Shown in pieces: positions 1-8,457 of a stretch of DNA of 64,000 nt (positions are counted from its first letter, which is position 1; the number at the start of each line of letters is the position of its first letter). The stretch lies in NCBI GenBank assembly GCA_963169645.1, contig CAUJCO010000004.1, forward strand, positions 62,001-126,000, in the 5' to 3' direction. The position numbers and the translations under genes are program-made. The stretch comes from Bacteroidota bacterium. Lineage in GTDB: Bacteria; Bacteroidota; Bacteroidia; Chitinophagales; JADIYW01. The notes under the pieces were generated by a model, which was not told the DNA's origin, searched no databases, and worked only from the letters and a program-made list of their open reading frames with translations.

Positions 1-413
1 ATAGTACGATAACCGACAGAAAGGCTGTTTATGCATTTCATCAAATCTTCCATTTCTAAACTTATATCTTCCGTAGTTTCCGGAACATCCTCTTTAATAT
101 CATCTGTACTCACTACCGGGAACATTTTGGTTGATTTCCGATAGCTTTCTATGGCTGTATTTACAATTATTCTACGCACCCACCCTTCAAAATGTCCTTC
201 ACCTCGGTATTTATCCAAACTAGTAAAAACCTTTACAAATCCATCTTGTAACAAATCCTCGGCGGCTTCTCTATTTTTGGCATATCGGAGGCAAACAGCA
301 AACATTTTCCCCGACAATAAATTATACAACCTATACTGTGCTTCCCGATCGTTGTTGCTACAACGTTCGATTAGCTGATTATATAGAATTGATTTATCGT
401 CTTTTGGTTGCAT
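1..413 (-). CDS. ECF RNA polymerase sigma factor, partial (C-terminus beyond the window edge)
   Basis: Reading the minus strand from an ATG at 413 gives an open frame to the window edge (about 137 residues). Region 2 is recognisable: an Arg-Tyr-Ala-Lys stretch, then AAEDLLQDGFVKVF and a RGEGHFEGWVRRIIVNTAI segment, the -10-binding and DNA-melting helices of sigma-70 family ECF factors. The last residues visible (INSLSVGYRT) are the start of region 4.2. ECF sigma factors redirect RNA polymerase, usually under an anti-sigma factor that would lie past the edge. The gene follows rdgB on the same strand after 49 bp with no evident terminator, so read-through is possible. The family call is firm; the regulon is unknown. 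Confidence 0.9.
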   Translation of the reverse strand, partial: MQPKDDKSILYNQLIERCSNNDREAQYRLYNLLSGKMFAVCLRYAKNREAAEDLLQDGFVKVFTSLDKYRGEGHFEGWVRRIIVNTAIESYRKSTKMFPVVSTDDIKEDVPETTEDISLEMEDLMKCINSLSVGYRT

Positions 414-462
414 GTGCAATTAAAAAAGATATATTAAATAATTTTTTAGTGCGTATATAAAA

Positions 463-1041
463 TTACTGAATTTTATTTAAAAATGCTATTAACTGCTGTG
501 TAGCTAATGCTCTGTGGCTTATTTTAGATTTTTCTTCCAGCATCAATTCGGCTAAAGTTCGTCCATCATCTACAATAAAAATTGGGTCATATCCAAAACC
601 GTATAATCCTTTCTTCTCAAAGCCAATTTTACCTTTCAGTATTCCTGTAAATTGATGTTGCTGTCCGTTCAAAATTAATGTAATTACAGTTTTAAATTGT
701 GCATTTCTATTTGTTATTCCATCTAATTCTTTTAAAACTTTATCCATGTTTTTATCAGCATCTCTGTCGCCGGCATAAAATGCACTATCTACGCCGGGTT
801 TTCCATTTAATGCTTCTACCTCCAAACCGGTATCTTCCGAAAAGCAATTCACATTATATTTTTCATAAACATACTGTGCTTTTTCTAAAGAATTAGCCTC
901 AATGGTATGATGTGTTTCCGGCAACTCTTCCTCGCAATGAATATCGGCCAATTTTTTTAACTGGTATTGTGCATTCAATAAAACCTCAATCTCTTTAATT
1001 TTATTACTATTATTGGTCGCAAAAACTAACTCTATTTTCAT
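463..1041 (-). CDS. rdgB: RdgB/HAM1-family XTP/dITP pyrophosphatase
   Basis: 192 residues, the usual length. This family hydrolyses non-canonical purine triphosphates (dITP, XTP) to monophosphates and pyrophosphate, keeping them out of DNA and RNA. Visible signatures are the N-terminal FATNNSNKIKE nucleotide-binding motif, FSEDTGLEVEALNGKPGVDSA in the middle, and the C-terminal GFGYDPIF and SHRALA segments. An upstream GTG at 1080 would add 13 residues, but the ATG at 1041 begins exactly at the conserved MKIELVFAT start and a -7 promoter box at 1053-1060 lies between the two, so 1041 is chosen. The upstream unknown gene ends at 1050, eight bases before this start. Confidence 0.95.
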   Translation of the reverse strand: MKIELVFATNNSNKIKEIEVLLNAQYQLKKLADIHCEEELPETHHTIEANSLEKAQYVYEKYNVNCFSEDTGLEVEALNGKPGVDSAFYAGDRDADKNMDKVLKELDGITNRNAQFKTVITLILNGQQHQFTGILKGKIGFEKKGLYGFGYDPIFIVDDGRTLAELMLEEKSKISHRALATQQLIAFLNKIQ

Positions 1042-1049
1042 ATAATATA

Positions 1050-1475
1050 TTACAAAAATAATTGCTGAATAGGTGTCCACAATTTTGCTTTTAATGCATT
1101 TGATGCATCAATTACTTCGGGAGCATCAGCTTTAATAAATTTCCAATCCGAAAAAGGAACTAATTGATATAAAGGCAACAAAATATGGATGCCTAAATCG
1201 GATTCTTGCACACCATATAACACAACACTCTTGACAGCTGTATGTTGTAAATAATGCAATAATCTGCTTTTGTGTTCATCTACATTTACTATTAAAAAAT
1301 GTTGGATATTTTGTTTTAATCCTTTTTCAATTAAACGTGTAAAAAAATCATCTTGTAATGCTGCTACAGATGCATCTTTACTTCTTTTATAAAAGAAAAC
1401 CACAGAACAACCCACTTTATCAGCTAAATGCGTAGTTGGATGGTTATTCAAAACAAAAAATGTTTCACTTTTCAA
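1050..1475 (-). CDS. conserved-looking hypothetical protein, probable TTG start
   Basis: I do not recognise the family. The frame is open back to an ATG at 1664, but that would run inside ilvE on the other strand. A minus-strand -7 box at 1494-1501 puts the transcript start near 1488, so the first usable codon is the TTG at 1475, giving about 141 residues beginning (M)KSETFFVLNNHPTT. The protein looks soluble and alpha/beta, with hydrophobic strands (CSVVFFYK, FLIVNVDE, KSVVLYGVQ) and a C-terminal LWTPIQQLF helix. No catalytic motif is evident. It ends 8 bp before rdgB and is probably co-transcribed with it. Alternatively a longer protein starts further upstream. Confidence 0.6.
   Translation of the reverse strand: MKSETFFVLNNHPTTHLADKVGCSVVFFYKRSKDASVAALQDDFFTRLIEKGLKQNIQHFLIVNVDEHKSRLLHYLQHTAVKSVVLYGVQESDLGIHILLPLYQLVPFSDWKFIKADAPEVIDASNALKAKLWTPIQQLFL
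1053..1060 (-). promoter_or_regulatory. -7 promoter box of rdgB
   Basis: TATTTTTG on the minus strand matches the Bacteroidota TAnnTTTG box, with 11 nt to the ATG at 1041. It excludes the GTG at 1080 as the start for this transcript. Confidence 0.55.
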
Positions 1476-1493
1476 TTTTAAATTAAATTTTCC

Positions 1494-1501
1494 CAAAAAT
1501 A
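1494..1501 (-). promoter_or_regulatory. -7 promoter box of the unknown gene before rdgB
   Basis: TATTTTTG on the minus strand, 18 nt before the TTG at 1475. It is divergent to the ilvE box at 1516-1523. Confidence 0.5.
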
Positions 1502-1515
1502 AGTACCTTTTTCCG

Positions 1516-1523
1516 TAACTTTG
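1516..1523 (+). promoter_or_regulatory. -7 promoter box of ilvE
   Basis: TAACTTTG matches TAnnTTTG and lies 31 nt before the ATG at 1555. The TTG at 1537 would also fall downstream, but ATG is preferred. Confidence 0.55.
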
Positions 1524-1554
1524 AATAAATTTTTTTTTGATAAAGATTAAGTGT

Positions 1555-2628
1555 ATGGAAGCGAGTGCATTACCCACAATTACAGTAGAGCAAACAACAG
1601 TAAGTAAATTACCGAGCATTGATTTCAACAATTTAGCATTTGGTAAAACATTCTCAGACCACATGTTTATTTGTGAATACTATGATGGAAAATGGCAAAC
1701 AGCAAAAATTCAACCGTATCAAAATTTATCTTTATCACCGGCTTGTAATGTGTTTCATTATGGTCAAGCTATTTTTGAAGGCATGAAAGCATACTACAAA
1801 GAAGACGGAAGTGGTGTGGTATTATTTAGACCGGAAAAAAATGCCGAACGTTTAAATATATCTGCTAAGCGCATGTCAATGCCACAAGTTCCTATTGAGT
1901 TGTTTTTGGTTGGCTTACAACAATTAATAAAATTGGATAAAGATTTTATTCCTAAAACTGCCGGAGGTTCTTTATACATTCGTCCATTTTTAATAGGTAC
2001 AGAGCCATTTATTGGCGTGCGTACATCTGACAGATATTTATTTTGTATTATCACCGGACCAACCGGCTCTTATTATGGCGATGCTATTTCTGTTTTAGTT
2101 TATGATTCTTTTATTCGCTCTACCAAAGGTGGCTACGGAAGTGCTAAGGCAGCCGGAAATTATGCAGGCACCTTGTATCCGGTAGAATTAGCAAAACAAA
2201 AAGGATATAAAGATGTATTGTGGTTGGATGGTGAACACAAAAAATACGTAAGTGAAGTAGGCACTATGAATATATTTTTCGCGATAGATGGAAAATTAAT
2301 TACACCACTTTCCGATGGAACTATATTAGAAGGCATCACACGTGATAGCGTTATAACTATTGCAAAAGATTTAGGTTACGAAGTAGAACAAAGAGATATT
2401 TCCATAGATGAAATAATTGAGGCTTTGGAACAAAATCGTTTAACGGAAATGTTTGGTACCGGAACAGCAGCAGTTGTAAATCCGATTAATAGAATTGGTT
2501 ATCATGACAAGGATTACTTGTTAGATGAAAAGACATTTGTCATCTCCCAAAAAATAAAAGAACGCTTAGTAGGTATTCAAAAAGGCACATTGGAAGACAA
2601 ATTCAATTGGGTGAAACAAGTCATTTAA
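1555..2628 (+). CDS. ilvE: branched-chain amino-acid aminotransferase
   Basis: 357 residues. A PLP fold-type IV aminotransferase that interconverts branched-chain 2-oxo acids and valine, leucine or isoleucine with glutamate. Signatures: SLSPACNVFHYGQAIFEGMKAY near the N-terminus, the FRPEKNAERLN arginine motif, KAAGNYAG carrying the likely PLP lysine, WLDGEHKKYVSEVGTMNIFF, and the GTGTAAVV phosphate-binding loop. Its length and the EVGTMN segment fit the BCAT class rather than D-amino-acid transaminase. It is a single-gene unit far from the ilv block at 53-59 kb, whose final products it would transaminate. Confidence 0.95.
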   Translation: MEASALPTITVEQTTVSKLPSIDFNNLAFGKTFSDHMFICEYYDGKWQTAKIQPYQNLSLSPACNVFHYGQAIFEGMKAYYKEDGSGVVLFRPEKNAERLNISAKRMSMPQVPIELFLVGLQQLIKLDKDFIPKTAGGSLYIRPFLIGTEPFIGVRTSDRYLFCIITGPTGSYYGDAISVLVYDSFIRSTKGGYGSAKAAGNYAGTLYPVELAKQKGYKDVLWLDGEHKKYVSEVGTMNIFFAIDGKLITPLSDGTILEGITRDSVITIAKDLGYEVEQRDISIDEIIEALEQNRLTEMFGTGTAAVVNPINRIGYHDKDYLLDEKTFVISQKIKERLVGIQKGTLEDKFNWVKQVI

Positions 2629-2660
2629 TTTTATTAAATTTATTGTAGAAACCATCTACA

Positions 2661-3917
2661 ATGAATTACATCTGTTCAATAATACTCTTTTATTGTTTTT
2701 TGCTTTTTTCATTTTATCATTTGCAAGCTGAAAATAATGCTTGTGCTAATGAGCAATTTCAAACCATTCAACTTCAAAATTTTGAGTTCAGACAGCAGGT
2801 TGAATCTATTATAAACAGCAACCAATCAACACATAAAATAAATGAAGATATTCTTGAAATACCAATTGCTGTTCATGTGTTGCATTTGGGAGAAGATAGC
2901 AGTGTTGGTAGCAATATTTCAGACCTTCAAATTCAAGAAGCCATTGAAAAAGCCAATAGTTTATGGAGAAATTCATTTGTAACTGAAAACAGTTTGAGTA
3001 ATGATATAAAAGTAGAATTTTGTTTGGCACAATACGACCCACAAGGCAATCCAAGCACAGGAATAGTACGAGTAAATGCTAGTTCCTTACCTCAATATAC
3101 AGAAACCGGCATTGGTTATATTGAAGCCGTTTTACAAGGAATTTTTGGATCTGATGAAACACAGACCAAAGGATTAAGTGATTGGAATCATAGTTATGTG
3201 CTCAATATTTGGGTAGTGCATAAAATTGCCGGTGGTTGGGGCGGTTATGCCTTCTTTCCATTCGGAAATAATTATCCAACAGATGGTGTTGTTATCACAT
3301 CGAATAGTATGAATAAAAACTCTACAACATTAGCACATGAATTAGGCCATGCTATGGGTTTATTTCATACCTTTCAAGGTGCTGAGAATGGTTGTCCGGC
3401 AAATGATTTATGTTTTATTCAAGGAGATTGGATTTGCGACACACCACCACACAAAAGGTCTGATTGTAATAATAGTGCTTGCAATAATAGTGCAGATAGT
3501 ATTTTATCTTTTAAAAATATAATGAGCTATTGTAGTAACAGATATATTTTCACAAAAGAACAAAAAGATAGAATTCGGAATACCATTTTTAATTCAAGCA
3601 GAAGAGCATTATTACAATCTACAGCATGCAGCGGAATTATTAATGCAATTCCAACAACGAAACAAGAAAAAGGACTTATTTCAATTTATCCCAATCCAGC
3701 ACAACAGGAATTTATGGTGGAATATCCTATCAAAAATAATGAAGCAATACAAGTACATCTACTTAATATAATGGGTGAAGTTGTCTTTTCTACTTACTTA
3801 AATTCTGGATTAACACATCCAATTCATCTCAACCATAAACTACCTATCGGCATTTACAATTTGCAGTTAAAAAACAAGGAAGCTGTTATTGAGTCAACCA
3901 AAATTATCATACAATAA
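2661..3917 (+). CDS. secreted M43-family (pappalysin-like) zinc metalloprotease with T9SS sorting domain
   Basis: 418 residues. An N-terminal hydrophobic segment ending LQAEN is a signal peptide. HELGHAMGLFH (residues 226-236) is the HExxHxxGxxH zinc site of metzincins. It is followed by the Cys-rich stretch characteristic of M43 (ENGCPANDLC, WICDTPPH) and the Met-turn region IMSYCS. After about residue 335 comes a sorting domain beginning ISIYPNPAQQEF and ending in a short strand with ESTKIIIQ, so the enzyme should cross the outer membrane by T9SS and be anchored or released outside. It begins 32 bp after ilvE but is functionally unrelated. The substrate is unknown. Confidence 0.93.
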   Translation: MNYICSIILFYCFLLFSFYHLQAENNACANEQFQTIQLQNFEFRQQVESIINSNQSTHKINEDILEIPIAVHVLHLGEDSSVGSNISDLQIQEAIEKANSLWRNSFVTENSLSNDIKVEFCLAQYDPQGNPSTGIVRVNASSLPQYTETGIGYIEAVLQGIFGSDETQTKGLSDWNHSYVLNIWVVHKIAGGWGGYAFFPFGNNYPTDGVVITSNSMNKNSTTLAHELGHAMGLFHTFQGAENGCPANDLCFIQGDWICDTPPHKRSDCNNSACNNSADSILSFKNIMSYCSNRYIFTKEQKDRIRNTIFNSSRRALLQSTACSGIINAIPTTKQEKGLISIYPNPAQQEFMVEYPIKNNEAIQVHLLNIMGEVVFSTYLNSGLTHPIHLNHKLPIGIYNLQLKNKEAVIESTKIIIQ

Positions 3918-3927
3918 AAATAAAATC

Positions 3928-4971
3928 ATGTTACCAACAAAAGCATACGCCACACACGGACCTAATGATAAATTAGTACCTTGGAATTTTGATAGAAGAA
4001 CACTGCAAACGACAGATATTCTAATTGATATTTACTATTGCGGTGTATGTCATTCCGACATCCACCAAGCAAGAAGTGAATGGAGCAAAGGAATTTATCC
4101 TATGGTTCCGGGACATGAAATTGTAGGAAAAGTAGCAGCTATTGGTAAGGATGTATCAAAATTTAAAATAGGCGATTTAGTGGGTGTTGGTTGCATGATT
4201 GATTCATGTGGTAATTGCCCAACTTGCCAAAATGGATACGAGCAATTTTGTAAATCAGGTGCTGTATATACGTATAATGCCATTGAACGAGATGGCATTT
4301 CACCAACGTACGGTGGTTATTCTAACAAGATAGTAGTTCGTGAAGCTTTTGTATTACATATTTCCGAAAAACTCGACTTGGCTGGTGTAGCACCTTTGCT
4401 ATGTGCCGGAATTACCACCTACTCACCTATCAGAAAATGGAAAATTGGGAAAGGACACAAAGTTGGTGTTTTAGGGTTAGGTGGCTTAGGACACATGGCA
4501 GTAAAATTTGCAGTTTCATTTGGTGCTGAAGTAACCGTTATTAGTACATCTATGAATAAAAAGGAAGATGCAGAAAAATTAGGTGCTCATCAATTTTGCT
4601 ATACAAAAGACGAAACACAAGTCAAACAATTTTCTGGCTATTTCGATTTTATTATTGATACAGTTTCTGCAGAACATAATTATGATATGTATCTAAAAAT
4701 GCTGAATGTTTACGGTGTTCAAATTTTAGTTGGTATTCCGGATAAACCAATTGCATTAAACCCGTTTTCATTATTATCAAATGGAAGAACCATAACGGCT
4801 TCATCTATTGGAGGCATTCCGGAAACACAAGAAATGCTGGATTATTGTGCAGCTCACAATATAACATCAGATGTAGAAATTATTCCAATAAGCTATATAA
4901 ATGAAGCATATGAAAGAATGATTAAAAGTGATGTAAAATACCGATTTGTAATAGATTTAAGTACGCTTTAG
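3928..4971 (+). CDS. zinc-dependent alcohol dehydrogenase, YahK/cinnamyl-alcohol dehydrogenase type
   Basis: 347 residues. A medium-chain NAD(P)-dependent dehydrogenase reducing aldehydes to alcohols. The catalytic zinc site is visible: Cys41 in CGVCHSD and His63-Glu64 in PGHEIVG. A structural zinc loop with four cysteines follows (DSCGNCPTCQNGYEQFC). The Rossmann loop is VLGLGGLGHMAVK. The YGGYSNKIVV segment and the DxxHxxAE-like region place it with YahK/CAD proteins, which usually prefer NADPH. The frame extends upstream to 3889 inside the protease gene; the ATG at 3928 matches the family start. It is flanked by secreted proteins but has no signal peptide, so it is cytoplasmic. Confidence 0.93.
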   Translation: MLPTKAYATHGPNDKLVPWNFDRRTLQTTDILIDIYYCGVCHSDIHQARSEWSKGIYPMVPGHEIVGKVAAIGKDVSKFKIGDLVGVGCMIDSCGNCPTCQNGYEQFCKSGAVYTYNAIERDGISPTYGGYSNKIVVREAFVLHISEKLDLAGVAPLLCAGITTYSPIRKWKIGKGHKVGVLGLGGLGHMAVKFAVSFGAEVTVISTSMNKKEDAEKLGAHQFCYTKDETQVKQFSGYFDFIIDTVSAEHNYDMYLKMLNVYGVQILVGIPDKPIALNPFSLLSNGRTITASSIGGIPETQEMLDYCAAHNITSDVEIIPISYINEAYERMIKSDVKYRFVIDLSTL

Positions 4972-4976
4972 TATGC

Positions 4977-6191
4977 TTATTCTTTTATAAATCGCAATGT
5001 ATTTCGTTCTTGATTATATAGAATAGAAATTAGATAAATGCCTTTTGGTAAATCATTTACATCTAACAAAAGTGAGGTACTTGGCGATTTATAATTTTGA
5101 GATTGTACAATGTTACCAAGCATATCAACTATATCTACTTGAAAAGGAGCAGAAATAATACGCTCAAAATTTATATACAAAGCATCGCCATTCACCGGGT
5201 TAGGATATAATGAAAAATTTATCGTCTTAAAATTAGAAATGGCCGTATTAACACATGCAGTAGCATTACCATCTACACCAAATACTTTTTCAACCCAACC
5301 AGGAAAATCGATATACGGATTTCGATTACCTTGAATTGCTTGCACCGAATCATTTCTTTTTCTTTCAAAACTGCTCGGTGGATCTTGCTTATGCCATTTT
5401 ACACATAATTTTAAAATCCAAGGTTCTAATCCGGTATATGATGTGTTACTAATGACATCATAAGCAATCGAGTCGTTATTTTTCCAAGATGAAATTTGAT
5501 TGCCATATCGTGTAGCTACATATAAATACGCTCTTGCAAAATCACCTTTAAATTCATCTATTGGCTCAAAAACAAAATTGTATGTTTTATTAATATTGTT
5601 ATCAAGGGTATCTCTTGCACCAAAATAACCATAATTCAGTGCAGCATTAGAACGGCCTATTTTTGTTCCATTATAGGAAACAGAAGAAGGAACATCTCTT
5701 ACATAACCCAACGGAAAATTACTTTTTAATGAGTTTGTTTTTCCATCTGCCGGCCAAACAAAATGCATGTCGCTTCTAATATATTGATCACCATTGAACC
5801 ATGAAGATGGAAATGTATGTTCTTTTGCGTAACAGCCACAATAATTAGCAGGTGTACCTCCAAAAAAACAAAAGCTATGAACGCCGGGTGTAATAGAATC
5901 GTTGTATCTATAATTGCATGAATCAAATGCATTAGGGATATCCGAACAATATCTATCTACAATTACCATTCCGGTTAACGGTGCTTCGGCTGGTTTTAAA
6001 TCTGTTCTGTTATAACTCTCATCCACTTTGCCATAAGGCAGATGAGCATCAATAGAAATTAAATTTGTTAAAGCTGTTTTGAAGTTACTACAACTTAAAT
6101 TGCTATCAATTCCATTATAATACGTTCCAATTCCGGCAAAACTATAAATTGATGTAGTCAAACTAAATAATAATGTGTAAAAATATTTCAT
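4977..6191 (-). CDS. secreted endonuclease I-family nuclease with T9SS sorting domain
   Basis: 404 residues from the ATG at 6191, which starts a clean signal peptide ending YSFAG (the longer frame to 6236 lacks one). The middle holds the endonuclease I (EndA/Vvn-like, His-Me finger) landmarks: YIRSDMHFVWPADGKTNSLK around the catalytic His and metal site, then GDFARAYLYVATRYG and a RNDSVQAIQGNRNPYIDFP segment with the conserved Arg-Asn-Pro. From about residue 325 a sorting domain follows (FSLYPNPVNGDALYINF). The predicted role is extracellular non-specific DNA/RNA degradation for nutrients or biofilm DNA. It converges with the alcohol dehydrogenase with a 5-bp gap. A terminator hairpin (6207-6253) lies directly in its leader. 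Confidence 0.92.
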   Translation of the reverse strand: MKYFYTLLFSLTTSIYSFAGIGTYYNGIDSNLSCSNFKTALTNLISIDAHLPYGKVDESYNRTDLKPAEAPLTGMVIVDRYCSDIPNAFDSCNYRYNDSITPGVHSFCFFGGTPANYCGCYAKEHTFPSSWFNGDQYIRSDMHFVWPADGKTNSLKSNFPLGYVRDVPSSVSYNGTKIGRSNAALNYGYFGARDTLDNNINKTYNFVFEPIDEFKGDFARAYLYVATRYGNQISSWKNNDSIAYDVISNTSYTGLEPWILKLCVKWHKQDPPSSFERKRNDSVQAIQGNRNPYIDFPGWVEKVFGVDGNATACVNTAISNFKTINFSLYPNPVNGDALYINFERIISAPFQVDIVDMLGNIVQSQNYKSPSTSLLLDVNDLPKGIYLISILYNQERNTLRFIKE

Positions 6192-6206
6192 ACTACTATA
6201 AATAAA

Positions 6207-6253
6207 AAACTCGTCTTTGAAAATTGCGGGATGCAAGTTACAAAGACGAGTTT
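6207..6253 (-). terminator. strong hairpin between the FnIII protein gene and the endonuclease gene
   Basis: A perfect 13-bp stem (6207-6219 with 6241-6253) and 21-nt loop. On the minus strand a T-rich run follows, as in an intrinsic terminator for the upstream gene ending at 6271. Only 15 bp separate it from the endonuclease start codon. Confidence 0.7.
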
Positions 6254-6270
6254 AGAAAAACGTATTTTAT

Positions 6271-8349
6271 TTATTGTATAATAAATGTGCTAACATGATT
6301 AACACCTTTATACACGATATTCATTAAATAAGTTCCTTTAGCAATATCATTTACATCTAATGTTTGTAAATCTGTACCTGGTTTTATAGTTTGAGTAGTT
6401 AATTTTCTACCTATGATATCTATAATTTCTACAGTAGCTTCTTCTTGAATTGCTTTTTTAAATTTCACATTTAAGAATCCATTCGATGCCGGATTTGGAT
6501 ACAAAGCATATTCAGTTTCAGATTGTTTATTTTTGATACCTGAAACAACACCTGTTTTCACCGTTTTAGTTGCTAAACCGGAATAATTTGGTCCGTTTAA
6601 ACAGTTTTTATTATTAATAGTAGCTACGAATAATTTGTAAACTGTATTTGCTGTTAAACCGGTAATGGTAACAGAATCGTCCACACCTCTATAATATACG
6701 GTTGCCGGTGTTGCTGAAGAAGAAGCAATTGTGCTACCAACAGCATAGAACACAGAATCTCTGATGGTTAAAAATCCTACTGAAATTGGTGCAGCTAAAA
6801 CCATTACGCTATCTGCATTGGCAGGCATAGTAAATTTAATAGTGATTGTTGATGCTGTTGAATCTAAAACCATTGTTGTAGTAGAAACACCTGTCGGTTG
6901 AATACAATCTGTTAAAGGTGGTGTGCCTGTTGTTGTAGTGTCGTCTTTACTTACACCATTTGTTGTTGTGCGTTTGTAATTTGGAAAAGCACCACACATA
7001 TTATATCCAATTACAGCAACATAATATTTTGTTCCACTTTCTAAACCAGCTATAGAGAAAGAAGTATCTGTTGAAGAAGTTGAAATATCTGCTACTTTTG
7101 ATTTAAAGCTTGAGTATTTAATAGAATCACCTACATTGTAAGAAACGCTATCTAATGGATAGGCGATATTAGAGCTTGTGCTGTACACAACTACATAACC
7201 ATCTGCCGGCGGAATTGAATGATTGAATTTACCGGTGATAGCATGATCACCTACTGTTTCAAAAACTAAGTTTGTTGGTGTTTGTGTTGGCTCTGGGCAA
7301 CCATCTAATAATGTGATAGCTGTATCATTTCCCGGAGTTGTTGTTAAATACATTGGGCCACCTGTACATCCTGAATTATTATATGGAAAAACATGAACTT
7401 TGTAAATTGTATTTGACACCAATCCATTTTTGAAGAATGATGTGCTTGTTCCATTTCCAATTACAGTTGCGGTACCAATTGCATCGCCAACGTTATACGT
7501 TGTTCCGTTTATTAATGCAGGTGCTGTAGCATTGCTGTCAATTACAACTAAGTACGCATCAGCGGTAACACCGGTAAATGAACCGGAAACGGTTGTTGTA
7601 TTAACACCATTTGCTGTTACTACAGAAACCGGAGTACTTGGTGCTGTACACGCAGGAACAGAGCCACCTGTAAAACTTACTGTCAAATCATCGACTGCTA
7701 AACCATCATCCGTACCTGTAACATTAAATTCTGTCCAACGGATCCAAAATGTATCATTAGGTGCAATTACCAAACCGGAAATTGTATGATTAATTGCCAC
7801 TTGATTTAGTGCTAAATTACCATTTAATGCACCTGCTGCGGCAGCAGAAGTATCCGGTGTTTTTATATTTAATTCATTTACATTAACCCAACCGGAACTA
7901 GCCTCTAAAATACCGGCTCCTACATTATATGAAAAAAGAGTAGAGTCTAATCTTTTAGCTGGTTTTTGGCCTAATCTCCAATTTTCAGCGGTATAGCTAA
8001 CAGTAATAGCTGTAATATGTCCTCCCGTGTTGTTGATAAATTTCATACCATAGCTTGGTGTTGCAGAACCAGAACCCAATGAACCTAAAGCTCTATCCGT
8101 ATCTAATGTACTTCCATAGCTATAAAGTGCACCGGAATTAGAAGCACCGGAATCTGCTCTATAAGTAGAAGCTGTGGAATACCATGCATTCGGTAAAGTA
8201 GATACAGGATTGGATGCACCTGTATTTGCTAACGAATTAAAGTCTTGTGTATAGACTTGAGAAACGTTTGTTACGGATATATGTTGCGCTTTCAACATTG
8301 TCACCATAGACAAACAAATCGTAAAAAAGAGTGTAATTTTCTTATTCAT
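6271..8349 (-). CDS. secreted multidomain protein with fibronectin-III-like repeats and T9SS sorting domain
   Basis: 692 residues. A signal peptide (residues 1-21, ending KAQ) is followed by a beta-rich N-terminal domain (about 22-225) with YTQDFNSL and GTDDGLAVDDLTVSF, a pattern seen in jelly-roll or nuclease-associated domains of exported Bacteroidota proteins. Then come three Ser/Thr-rich repeats of roughly 110 residues (about 235-345, 350-470, 480-595), each with a D/GYVVVYS- or AYLVVIDS-like strand and a T-x-YKVHVFPYN-like FnIII strand. A C-terminal sorting domain starts YALYPNPASNGFLNVKF. No catalytic motif is clear; an adhesin or matrix role is an inference. It shares the strand with the endonuclease and SGNH genes. 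Confidence 0.85.
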   Translation of the reverse strand: MNKKITLFFTICLSMVTMLKAQHISVTNVSQVYTQDFNSLANTGASNPVSTLPNAWYSTASTYRADSGASNSGALYSYGSTLDTDRALGSLGSGSATPSYGMKFINNTGGHITAITVSYTAENWRLGQKPAKRLDSTLFSYNVGAGILEASSGWVNVNELNIKTPDTSAAAAGALNGNLALNQVAINHTISGLVIAPNDTFWIRWTEFNVTGTDDGLAVDDLTVSFTGGSVPACTAPSTPVSVVTANGVNTTTVSGSFTGVTADAYLVVIDSNATAPALINGTTYNVGDAIGTATVIGNGTSTSFFKNGLVSNTIYKVHVFPYNNSGCTGGPMYLTTTPGNDTAITLLDGCPEPTQTPTNLVFETVGDHAITGKFNHSIPPADGYVVVYSTSSNIAYPLDSVSYNVGDSIKYSSFKSKVADISTSSTDTSFSIAGLESGTKYYVAVIGYNMCGAFPNYKRTTTNGVSKDDTTTTGTPPLTDCIQPTGVSTTTMVLDSTASTITIKFTMPANADSVMVLAAPISVGFLTIRDSVFYAVGSTIASSSATPATVYYRGVDDSVTITGLTANTVYKLFVATINNKNCLNGPNYSGLATKTVKTGVVSGIKNKQSETEYALYPNPASNGFLNVKFKKAIQEEATVEIIDIIGRKLTTQTIKPGTDLQTLDVNDIAKGTYLMNIVYKGVNHVSTFIIQ

Positions 8350-8382
8350 CGTTATTGTTTTAATTTAACAGTATTTTATGTA

Positions 8383-8390
8383 CAAAAATA
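8383..8390 (-). promoter_or_regulatory. -7 promoter box of the FnIII protein gene
   Basis: TATTTTTG on the minus strand, 33 nt before the ATG at 8349. Confidence 0.5.
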
Positions 8391-8457
8391 CAATATAATT
8401 TTCTAAAAAAGGAATAAATAAATCATTACTAAGTTAAACAAAATAAATGCATATAAT

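Noticed and set aside
151-378. 75-residue plus-strand frame near the left edge
   Set aside because: It is the complement of the ECF sigma factor, whose minus-strand frame carries the family motifs.
1476-1664. Longer version of the unknown gene starting at the ATG at 1664
   Set aside because: It would overlap the start of ilvE on the other strand and lie upstream of the minus-strand promoter box at 1494-1501.
7430-7789. 119-residue plus-strand frame with hydrophobic Val/Pro-rich content
   Set aside because: Shadow of the FnIII-like protein gene, whose codon pattern, signal peptide and sorting domain are on the minus strand.
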